Source: Komagataeibacter xylinus (GTDB lineage Bacteria; Pseudomonadota; Alphaproteobacteria; Acetobacterales; Acetobacteraceae). Taken from it: a stretch of 64,000 bases of DNA. Location of the stretch: contig NZ_JARWSK010000002.1 of assembly GCF_031081985.1 (NCBI RefSeq), positions 124,001 to 188,000 of the forward strand, written 5' to 3'. Positions 17,210-24,312 of the stretch are shown here, piece after piece. The translations under genes and the position numbers were made by a program. The notes under the pieces are model-generated. The model was not told the origin of the DNA and did no database searches. It was given only the letters and a program-made list of their open reading frames with translations. Position 1 is the first letter of the stretch. Each line of letters opens with the position of its first letter.

Positions 17210-18193
17210 TCAGTCGCCCTTGAGAATGGCGACATGAGCCACGCCATCATGCGTGATCCAGCCCCGGTACATGCCATCCGTGTTGAAGGGCATGGCGATA
17301 TTGCCCCTGTCATCGAGCAGGATCGCGCCGCCATCACCACCAAGTGCTGGAATTTCGTGGTTGATCACCTCATCCGCCGCCTGGGCCAGTGGCTGGTGCA
17401 TCATCGTCACCCGCATGCAGATTTCATGGGCGGCGACCGTGCGGATGTAATATTCACCCCATCCCGTGCCTGACATGGCGCAGCCTGCATTGGCGTATGT
17501 TCCAGCACCAATGATGGGCGAATCGCCCACGCGGCCCCACATCTTGTCCGTCAGCCCCCCTGTGGAGGTCGCTGCCGCCAGATGCCCGTTACGGTCAAGG
17601 GCCACGGCGCCCACCGTGCCATGATGGGTGTCCGCTTCTTTCTCCTGCTTCTGCCGGTCTTTCTCCAACGCCTCCTGCAACTGCGCCCAGCGCCGGTCGG
17701 TGCGGAAATAGGCGGGATCAACCAGCGCCACGCCCTGCGTTCTGGCAAAAGCTTCCGCACCATCGCCAATCAGGAACACATGCGGTGAATGCGCCATTAC
17801 GGCTGCTGCCAGCGTTATGGGGTTGCGCACATGCGTCACCCCCGCAATGGCCCCGGCCTGCAAGGTTGCGCCATCCATGATCGCGGCATCCATCTCGTTA
17901 TGCCCATCATGCGTGAAAACTGCGCCCTTGCCTGCGTTGAATTCCGGGTCATCCTCAAGCACCTGCACGGCGGCTTCAACGGCCTCGACCGCGGGTCCGC
18001 CGGTTTTCAGCTTTTTGTAGCCGGTGCGCAACGCGCGCCTGAGGGCTGCCTTGACCGCTTTTTCACGCGCAGGCGTCATGTCCTTGCGGATCACGCCCGC
18101 CCCACCATGAATGACCAGCACCGGCTCGGCCGCATGGGCCGGCACCGCCACGGAACACAGCAGGCAGGCCAACGCCGCAGAAAGTATTTTCAC
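17210..18193 (-). CDS. Isoaspartyl peptidase / plant-type asparaginase with signal peptide
   Basis: Ntn-hydrolase that self-cleaves to expose an N-terminal Thr; family members hydrolyse isoaspartyl dipeptides and L-asparagine. 327 residues from a GTG start at 18193, supported by GGAGAT just upstream and by giving a Sec signal peptide (LSAALACLLCSVAVPAHA). Motifs: PVLVIHGGAGVI, EFNAGKGAVFT, and the cleavage/nucleophile site HGTVGAVALD, then GGLTDKMWGRVGDSPIIGAG. The signal peptide suggests a periplasmic enzyme, which is less usual than the cytosolic IaaA. Core-like GC content; the AT-rich module lies just beyond its 3' end. Confidence 0.92.
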   Translation of the reverse strand: MKILSAALACLLCSVAVPAHAAEPVLVIHGGAGVIRKDMTPAREKAVKAALRRALRTGYKKLKTGGPAVEAVEAAVQVLEDDPEFNAGKGAVFTHDGHNEMDAAIMDGATLQAGAIAGVTHVRNPITLAAAVMAHSPHVFLIGDGAEAFARTQGVALVDPAYFRTDRRWAQLQEALEKDRQKQEKEADTHHGTVGAVALDRNGHLAAATSTGGLTDKMWGRVGDSPIIGAGTYANAGCAMSGTGWGEYYIRTVAAHEICMRVTMMHQPLAQAADEVINHEIPALGGDGGAILLDDRGNIAMPFNTDGMYRGWITHDGVAHVAILKGD

Positions 18194-18311
18194 CCGTCCA
18201 TCTCCTTGGAACACCAAGGCAGGGAGTTTACAGATATAATACGGACAGGAAACGATTTCTTCCGCACACAACCTGGCGCGTATTGAAAACAGATTATTGA
18301 TAAAAAATAAG

Positions 18312-18393
18312 AAAAGTTTCTGGGTGTCGCCTTTTTTCAAAAAAGTGACGTCTTTCGAAGCTTTTTGAAAAAAAAGCTTCGCCAAAAACTTTT
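18312..18393 (-). repeat. Palindromic repeat element, copy d
   Basis: Full-length copy in reverse orientation: AAAAGTTTCTGGGTG at the left, then a mutated GC hairpin (GTCGCC/GTGAC), then GAAGCTTTTTG/AAAAAAGCTTC and CCAAAAACTTTTAT at the right. It lies between the GNAT gene and the upstream region of the asparaginase gene, both on the minus strand. Confidence 0.8.
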
Positions 18394-18425
18394 ATAATTT
18401 GAGGGTTTGTTGGGGCTAACAGTCT

Positions 18426-18956
18426 CTAATGCAAGCTGGCCCATGCGGGCGCGCCCCGCAGGCTATGATAGAGCAGGATATCCGGCCCACAGCGCTCCGG
18501 CTTCTCCGGGCACACGCTCATGCCCGCCCCGCCAAAAACCTGCCGGGCCACGATGTCATGTTCACGCACATAGGCAATGACGCGGCTCACCCCCGCATCA
18601 TGCGCAAAAGCCAGCGCCGTGGTCGTTGCCTCGCGCGACAGCGCCGTATCACGCGCGGCGGCTATCATGGTGAACTGCAATTCATGGCAGTCAGGCACGG
18701 TGGTGGAAGGCTGCACGCCAGCCAGCCCGATGAACCGCCCCTGCTGGCGCACGGTAAACATGCCCACGCCCTCGCGGCCCCAGGTCATGAGATCGGTCAG
18801 CATGTCCTGCTCGCTCAGCACGCGGTTGCACACGCCGCCAGCAAGCCGCCCGGTCACGCCAGCGCTGGCCTTGAGCCGCACGACATCTTCAAGGTCGGTC
18901 CATGAGACCGGATCAAGCTGCAGGTGGCCTGTCTGTATGTGATATCGACATCCCAT
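18426..18956 (-). CDS. GNAT-family N-acetyltransferase
   Basis: 176 residues from the ATG at 18956, chosen because GAGGGAGG lies just upstream (an in-frame ATG exists at 19025). The fold order fits RimJ/RimL-like GNATs: an N-terminal strand LQLDPVSWTDLEDVVRLKAS, central GMFTVRQQGRFIGLAGVQPS, then the acetyl-CoA region and VSRVIAYVREHDIVARQVFG, where RVIAYV and N/R-x-x-S/A-x-x-V are typical. The Q/R-x-x-G-x-G/A acetyl-CoA loop is degenerate. Substrate unknown. Confidence 0.78.
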   Translation of the reverse strand: MGCRYHIQTGHLQLDPVSWTDLEDVVRLKASAGVTGRLAGGVCNRVLSEQDMLTDLMTWGREGVGMFTVRQQGRFIGLAGVQPSTTVPDCHELQFTMIAAARDTALSREATTTALAFAHDAGVSRVIAYVREHDIVARQVFGGAGMSVCPEKPERCGPDILLYHSLRGAPAWASLH

Positions 18957-19031
18957 TACTGCCTCCCTCAGAGCCGGAGCGTGAACCCGGCCTTTATTGA
19001 AGGCAGATAATGGGGAAGATGGCAAATGGAA

Positions 19032-20711
19032 TCAGCGCTCGATGGGGCGGTACTTGATCCGGCTCGGCTCGGTCGCATCCGGGCCAAGGCGACGGCGCTT
19101 GTCTTCCTCATAGGCCTGGAAGTTACCCTCGAACCACTCAACGTGGCTATCACCCTCAAAGGCAAGGATGTGGGTGGCCAGACGGTCAAGGAACCAGCGG
19201 TCATGGCTGATGATGACGGCACAGCCCGCGAATTCGGCCAGAGCCTCTTCCAGCGCGCGTAGCGTATCAACATCAAGGTCGTTGGTCGGCTCATCGAGCA
19301 GGATCACGTTGCTTTCCTGCCGCAGCATCTTGGCCAGATGCACGCGGTTGCGCTCACCACCCGAGAGCACGCCCACTTTCTTCTGCTGATCAGCACCCTT
19401 GAAGTTGAAGGCGCCGACATAGGCGCGTGACGGCACGGCGCGCTTGCCAAGGTAGATCACGTCGGTCCCGCCGGAGATTTCCTCCCACACGGTCTTGTCG
19501 TCATCAAGGCTGAAGCGCGACTGGTCCACGTAGCCAAGCTTGACCGTGTCACCGATGGTCAGCTTGCCGCTATCGGGCTGCTCTTGGCCCATGATCATCT
19601 TGAACAGGGTGGACTTGCCCGCGCCGTTCGGCCCGATCACGCCCACGATGCCGCCCGGCGGCAGCTTGAAGTTCAGGTCATCGATCAGCAGGCGGTTGCC
19701 AAAGCCCTTGCGCAGGTCCTCGGCCTCGATAACGGTGCTGCCAAGACGGGGGCCGGGCGGAATGACGATGTCGGCCACGCCATTAGCCTTCTCGTTGTTC
19801 TGGGCCAGCATTTCCTCATAGCGCGCGATACGCGACTTGCTCTTGGCCTGACGGGCCTTGGGCGAGGAGCCGATCCATTCCTGCTCGGCGGCAAGGGCGC
19901 GCTGGCGGGCGCTCTCTTCCTTTTCCTCCTGCGCCAGGCGCTTGCGCTTCTGGGTCAGCCAGGAGGAGTAGTTGCCCTCGAACGGATAGCCACGGCCACG
20001 CTCAAGCTCGAGAATCCAGTTGGTGACGTTATCGAGGAAGTAACGGTCATGGGTGATGACCATCACGGTGCCTTCGTAGTCACGCAGCGTCTTTTCCAGC
20101 CAGGACACGCTTTCCGCATCAAGGTGGTTGGTCGGCTCATCGAGCAGCAGCAGGTCGGGCTTTTCAAGCAGCAGGCGGCACAGGGCAACACGGCGGCGCT
20201 CACCACCGGAGAGCTTTTCAACCGGGCTGTCAGCCGGCGGGCAGCGCAGGGCTTCAAGCGCGATCTCGAGCTTGCGGTCGAGTTCCCAGCCATCGCCCGC
20301 GTCGATCACTTCCTGCAGTTCGGCCTGTTCGGCCAGCAGGGTGTTCATCTCGTCATCGGACATGGGTTCGGCGAACTTCATCGAGATCTCGTTGAAGCGA
20401 TCCACGGCCTTTTTCAGCTCGCCAAAGCCCAGCGCCACGTTCTCGCCTACCGTCAGGCTCTCGTCGAGCTTGGGTTCCTGCTCGAGGTAGCCCACGCGCG
20501 CGCCCTCGGCGGCCCATGCCTCGCCGCCAAATTCCTTTTCCACGCCCGCCATGATCTTGAGCAGCGTCGATTTACCGGCACCGTTGACGCCGAGCACGCC
20601 AATCTTGACGCCGGGCAGGAAGGACAGGGTAATGCCCTTGAAGACCTCACGCCCACCCGGATACGCCTTGGTCAGGTCCTTCATCACATAGACATATTGC
20701 GTGGCGGCCAT
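19032..20711 (-). CDS. ettA: Energy-dependent translational throttle protein EttA (ABC-F)
   Basis: Cytosolic ABC-F protein with two ATPase domains and no membrane part; binds the ribosomal E site and gates elongation by ADP/ATP level. 559 residues from the ATG at 20711 ([20 protein letters not shown]); the frame extends upstream to 20750 but without similarity. Walker A boxes GVNGAGKST and GPNGAGKST, signatures [11 protein letters not shown] and [11 protein letters not shown], Walker [13 protein letters not shown] and [12 protein letters not shown]. The EttA-type C-terminus [21 protein letters not shown] is present. Confidence 0.96.
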   Translation of the reverse strand: MAATQYVYVMKDLTKAYPGGREVFKGITLSFLPGVKIGVLGVNGAGKSTLLKIMAGVEKEFGGEAWAAEGARVGYLEQEPKLDESLTVGENVALGFGELKKAVDRFNEISMKFAEPMSDDEMNTLLAEQAELQEVIDAGDGWELDRKLEIALEALRCPPADSPVEKLSGGERRRVALCRLLLEKPDLLLLDEPTNHLDAESVSWLEKTLRDYEGTVMVITHDRYFLDNVTNWILELERGRGYPFEGNYSSWLTQKRKRLAQEEKEESARQRALAAEQEWIGSSPKARQAKSKSRIARYEEMLAQNNEKANGVADIVIPPGPRLGSTVIEAEDLRKGFGNRLLIDDLNFKLPPGGIVGVIGPNGAGKSTLFKMIMGQEQPDSGKLTIGDTVKLGYVDQSRFSLDDDKTVWEEISGGTDVIYLGKRAVPSRAYVGAFNFKGADQQKKVGVLSGGERNRVHLAKMLRQESNVILLDEPTNDLDVDTLRALEEALAEFAGCAVIISHDRWFLDRLATHILAFEGDSHVEWFEGNFQAYEEDKRRRLGPDATEPSRIKYRPIER

Positions 20712-20809
20712 GACGGTCGGCTCCTGATAAACTGATGAGAAAATGGTCAAGTCACCGCGCGGCGTGGGCTACACCGGGGCATGCCCGCCGCGCCGCATGC
20801 TGAAAAGCC

Positions 20810-20883
20810 TGCGCCCGGCAGGACTTGAACCCGCAACCAAGCCGTTATGAGCGGCCCGCTCTAACCAATTGAGCTACGGGCGC
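20810..20883 (-). tRNA. tRNA with CAU anticodon, probably tRNA-Ile2 (lysidine type)
   Basis: Read on the minus strand, acceptor strands GCGCCCG (from 20883) and CGGGCGC (ending 20811) pair fully, with discriminator A at 20810. The D-arm is AGCTCAATTGGTTAGAGC, the anticodon loop CTCATAA (anticodon CAU) and the T-arm GGGTTCAAGTCC. CCA is not encoded. The segment after the anticodon arm (GCTTGGT) resembles the E. coli tRNA-Ile2 that reads AUA after lysidine modification by TilS, rather than elongator tRNA-Met. That choice is inference. Confidence 0.9.
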
Positions 20884-20900
20884 GCAGGCAGCCCCTGATC

Positions 20901-20931
20901 TCGCGCATGTCGCGGGTTTTGGCAAGGTCAA
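20901..20931 (-). promoter_or_regulatory. Possible tRNA promoter
   Basis: On the minus strand TTGACC (20931-20926) lies 43 bases upstream of the tRNA 5' end, a suitable distance for a -35 box. The expected -10 region about 17 bases downstream (ACATGC) is a poor match, so this is tentative. Confidence 0.3.
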
Positions 20932-21146
20932 CGTGGCTTTTTGTGCGTAATTTTTTCAGTGCTACAGGCGATATCGCCATAAAAAAAACACGTTCATGAT
21001 CTGGCTCATGGTTGGCCACCCTGCCACGGAACATGATTTGCACAGGAAACGCGGGGAGATATACCGTCATCCCCCGTTAATTCATGCCGCCCCGCTCTGG
21101 GGTGGCCCTTAACGCACATTACAGGCAGCAGGAGGCCTGAACAGCA

Positions 21147-21674
21147 ATGGACGTATCGAAGATTTCCCCCGGCAAGGACGTACCCAACGACATCAACGTC
21201 GTGATCGAAATTCCGCAGGGTTCAGGCGTCAAGTACGAGATCGACAAGGATAGCGGCGCGCTGGTGGTGGACCGCATCCTGTTCACGCCCATGGTCTATC
21301 CGGCGGCCTATGGCTTCATTCCCAACACGCTGGCCGCCGATGGCGACCCGACCGACGCGCTGGTACTGATGCCCGCCGCCGTGGTGCCCGGCGTTGTGGT
21401 GCGCGCGCGTCCCATCGGCGTGCTGCGCATGGAAGACGAGAGCGGCCAGGACGAAAAGATCATCTGCGTGCCGCACGACAAGGTGCACCCGTACTATTCC
21501 AACGTGGAAAAGCTCGAGGACCTGCCCGAGATCGTGCTCAAGGAGATCGAGCACTTCTTCACCCGCTACAAGGACCTGGAAAAGGGCAAGTGGGTCAAGG
21601 TTGCAGGCTGGGCCGACAAGAAGGTCGCGGGCGAAGTGATCCTTGAATCCGTCAAGGCCGTCGCTGGCAAGTAA
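21147..21674 (+). CDS. ppa: Inorganic pyrophosphatase, family I
   Basis: Hydrolyses pyrophosphate to drive biosynthetic reactions. 175 residues, the usual bacterial length. Family motif DGDPTDALVL contains the metal-binding Asp cluster; VVIEIPQGSGVKYEIDKDSG and YPAAYGFIPNTL give substrate-binding Lys/Glu/Tyr. AGGAGG precedes the ATG. Cytosolic, single gene, followed by a palindromic repeat between it and a convergent glycosyltransferase gene. Confidence 0.97.
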   Translation: MDVSKISPGKDVPNDINVVIEIPQGSGVKYEIDKDSGALVVDRILFTPMVYPAAYGFIPNTLAADGDPTDALVLMPAAVVPGVVVRARPIGVLRMEDESGQDEKIICVPHDKVHPYYSNVEKLEDLPEIVLKEIEHFFTRYKDLEKGKWVKVAGWADKKVAGEVILESVKAVAGK

Positions 21675-21687
21675 GCCGCTACCGGAT

Positions 21688-21770
21688 AAAAGTTTTTGGT
21701 GAAGCTTTTTTCAGAAAACTTTGAAAAAACGCCGCCTTTTTGAAAAAAGGCGGCACCCAAAAACTTTTAT
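21688..21770 (+). repeat. Palindromic repeat element, copy e
   Basis: AAAAGTTTTTGGTGAAGC, a partly degraded first hairpin (TTTTTTCAGAAAACTTTG), intact GCCGCCTTTTTGAAAAAAGGCGGC, and CACCCAAAAACTTTTAT. It lies between convergent ppa and the GT4 gene, where both strands could use the hairpin to terminate. Confidence 0.85.
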
Positions 21771-21779
21771 CCTCTTTAC

Positions 21780-23027
21780 TCAGGCTGCGTTGATGAGCCT
21801 GCTGCCACCTTGGGTCAGTTCCCCGATCAGTTGATGGTAGCGCGCCATATAGTCCTGCATGGCCAGCGTTTTTACGGCGTGGGTGCGGACATTGGCCCGT
21901 AGTTGCGCCGCCAGCCCCTCATCCTCAAGCAGTTCCACCACGCCCTGCGCAATGCGCCTTGGCGCGAGGAAGGGCACAAGCCGCGCAGTCTGCCCATCGC
22001 GCAGGAATTCCTGCACTGGCGCCGTCTGGCTGCCCACGATGGCACAGCCGCAGGCCATGGCCTCACGCAATGACCATGATGCCACGAACGGGTATGTCAG
22101 GTAGACATGCACGTCCGATCGCTGCAGCAGGCGGCGAAAATCATCATATTCCACCCTGCCCGCAAAATGTACGCGCCGCATGTCCAGCACGCCGCCAAGT
22201 TCGGCCAGCATGTGCTGCCGCCATGTCTGCCCGCCCGGCGCGGGACCGCCATAGCTGACCCCATTGCCGCCAACCAGCACCACCCGCGCATCAGGCCGCG
22301 CCCGCAAAATATGCGGCAGCGCGCGCATGAACACATGAAAACCCCGATACGGCTCAAGGTCACGCGCAACATAGGTGACCAGTTTCTCGCCGGGCTGCAC
22401 CACCACATGGCCCAGCGTGAAGGGGCGCAAGCGGGCCTGCGGGTCGGGCGCGCATTTTTGCAAATCCACCCCTTCAGGCAGCAGGGTCAGGCGCGGGCGC
22501 GCCCAGTCGGGATAGGTCGCGTGCTGGAAGCGCGTGGGCGTATGCCCCCACCCCGGCAGGGCAAGGGCCAGCAGGTTGAGCGTATTGCGGGCGCGAATAA
22601 GCGGCGCCACATCGGCAGGCGGGGCGAATTCGGGGTCGAAGCCCACATCCAGCCCGGTGGGATGATAGAAGAACTCATAATAACCCAGCATCGGCACGCC
22701 GGGATACACATCGGGCAGGTCCAGCATCTCGCCCCAGCCATGGTGGCCGATGATGATGTCGGGCACATAGCCCAGCTCCCGCAGGGCGCGGGCCGCCTTT
22801 GCTACCGCTGCCGCGCGCTGCATGGCGCGGGCGAGTTCCGCCACCGGCCCCGGTGCGGCCAGTTCCGGCGCGGGCGGCAGGCGGTAGGACACCCGGCGCA
22901 CGTCCGCCATGTGCGACGTTCCTGATTCGCTGATGAAAATGATCTCGTTGCCGCCCTGCCCGCGCAGGTCGCGCAGCAGGTGCACGAACTGGGCCGGAAA
23001 ATTCTGGTGCACGAACAGATATTTCAT
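21780..23027 (-). CDS. GT4-family glycosyltransferase
   Basis: Cytosolic retaining glycosyltransferase of GT-B fold, 415 residues from the ATG at 23027 (MKYLFVHQNFPAQFVHLLRD). N-terminal Rossmann half with PDIIIGHHGWGEML and GYYEFFY; C-terminal half with donor-binding elements VTYVARDLEPYRGFHVFMRA, VVLVGGNG and the EX7E-like SLREAMACGCAIVGSQTAPV. Last gene of the minus-strand secretion/glycosylation operon, 28 bp after the ChW-like gene. Likely adds a sugar to the secreted product or a surface glycan; the sugar is unknown. Confidence 0.88.
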   Translation of the reverse strand: MKYLFVHQNFPAQFVHLLRDLRGQGGNEIIFISESGTSHMADVRRVSYRLPPAPELAAPGPVAELARAMQRAAAVAKAARALRELGYVPDIIIGHHGWGEMLDLPDVYPGVPMLGYYEFFYHPTGLDVGFDPEFAPPADVAPLIRARNTLNLLALALPGWGHTPTRFQHATYPDWARPRLTLLPEGVDLQKCAPDPQARLRPFTLGHVVVQPGEKLVTYVARDLEPYRGFHVFMRALPHILRARPDARVVLVGGNGVSYGGPAPGGQTWRQHMLAELGGVLDMRRVHFAGRVEYDDFRRLLQRSDVHVYLTYPFVASWSLREAMACGCAIVGSQTAPVQEFLRDGQTARLVPFLAPRRIAQGVVELLEDEGLAAQLRANVRTHAVKTLAMQDYMARYHQLIGELTQGGSRLINAA

Positions 23028-23055
23028 GCACGCCCTCCGCGCCCGCCACTTGCAG

Positions 23056-24312
23056 TCATGAACCGGCCAGCACGCCGGGCCTGCGGGGTGTTGCGCCCCC
23101 ACGCCGGGGCGACCGGGCGGGCGAGACCGCCGCGCCACCGGGCTTGCGGTGCCACCACGGCACGGGCTGGCCCGGGCTGGCCTGCGCCTTGCGCTTCGTT
23201 TTTTCAGGCGGGGCATCGTCCTGCGCGGCCTCTACCGCGCCGGATGGTTCCCTGCGTTGCTGCGGCGGCACGCGCCTGCCCCGCCTCACCCGCCCTACAG
23301 GCGGCGCGGGAGCTACGGGCGGGGCCAGCGCATCGAGCACCTGATCTTCCATGCCTGCATCACCCTGCGCCGGGGCAGGCGGTTGAACCGGGTGCTTGGG
23401 CCGCACCACCACGCGAAAAGCCTCGAGCGGAGCCTGTGTTGCGGCCATGACCGGCGCATCCGCCACCGGCCCGATGCGGCTGCCATCGGTAAAGCTGGCT
23501 TCCACCTCGCATTCGCAGGCTTCAGCCGCCGCCCCCTTCAGCCGCACGCGCAGGCCCAGCAGGGGCAGCGCCATGCCCCGGCTGCCACAATACGCGCCCC
23601 CGCTCACCCAGGGCGAGAACCAGTCCTGCCCCAGTATGGCCTGATATTCGAGATCGGCCGGAGCCACGCCGGGGGCGGGCTGGATGGCAAACCCCTCCAG
23701 CCAGTGCCCGCTCCCGCTCTCGCCCATCCAGGCCCCAAGTTCGGCCCGCACATCGCCACGGTGCTGGATATGGGCAATCATGCTACCCGGCGCGGGTGCC
23801 GCCTGCGCACCACGTGCCGGCTCGGTGGCAGGCCGGGCCGCGGCCGGGCTGCCAAGGCGGACAATCTGCAGGGCAGGCAGTTCACCGGGCGCATCAGGCT
23901 CGCGATAGGTGGTGACCAGCACCGCACCGCCCCCTGCGGCCACCATGACCAGCGCAGCACCGCCGCTGGCCCCGATCCAGCCCTGCGCGTCAAACGTGCT
24001 GACCCGCACCCCATCATTGCCCGGCGGCACGCTGACGCGCATGCCCGTTAGCTTTCCGAAGCGCGTGGGGGCGGACAGGGCCGCATGAAACAGGCAGTAC
24101 AGACCCGCTTCAAGCTGCATGAGCCGTGCGGTGGCCTGCACGGTATCAGGCTTTGCCACGGATGCGGGTTCGCTTGCGGTCTGCATCATGGCCGCTCGAC
24201 CAGCAAAAGGAACGGCACGGGCGCACGGACAAAGGCGGGATAGGTCAAGGCGGGCCTCTCGCAACGGGTCAGGAACAGGCCGGGCGTGCAACGTCATGCC
24301 CGATCCGTGCAT
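23056..24312 (-). CDS. Hypothetical protein with ChW-like (hydrophobic Trp) segment
   Basis: Up to 418 residues; starts at 24297 or 24189 are also possible, and the longest form overlaps the preceding gene's end by 44 nt. No signal peptide. The central part (about 230-330) reads ADLEYQAILGQDWFSPWVSG then GAYCGSRGMALPLLGLRVRL, resembling a ChW/hydrophobic-W unit (Y-x-A, G-W, W-V-x-x-G, G-x-x-G, L-x-x-L). A Pro/Ala/Arg-rich, strongly basic tail follows (about 330-418). I do not recognise the protein as a whole. Its place between two glycosyltransferase genes suggests a role in the same process, but no enzyme motif is visible. Confidence 0.65.
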   Translation of the reverse strand: MHGSGMTLHARPVPDPLREARLDLSRLCPCARAVPFAGRAAMMQTASEPASVAKPDTVQATARLMQLEAGLYCLFHAALSAPTRFGKLTGMRVSVPPGNDGVRVSTFDAQGWIGASGGAALVMVAAGGGAVLVTTYREPDAPGELPALQIVRLGSPAAARPATEPARGAQAAPAPGSMIAHIQHRGDVRAELGAWMGESGSGHWLEGFAIQPAPGVAPADLEYQAILGQDWFSPWVSGGAYCGSRGMALPLLGLRVRLKGAAAEACECEVEASFTDGSRIGPVADAPVMAATQAPLEAFRVVVRPKHPVQPPAPAQGDAGMEDQVLDALAPPVAPAPPVGRVRRGRRVPPQQRREPSGAVEAAQDDAPPEKTKRKAQASPGQPVPWWHRKPGGAAVSPARSPRRGGATPRRPGVLAGS

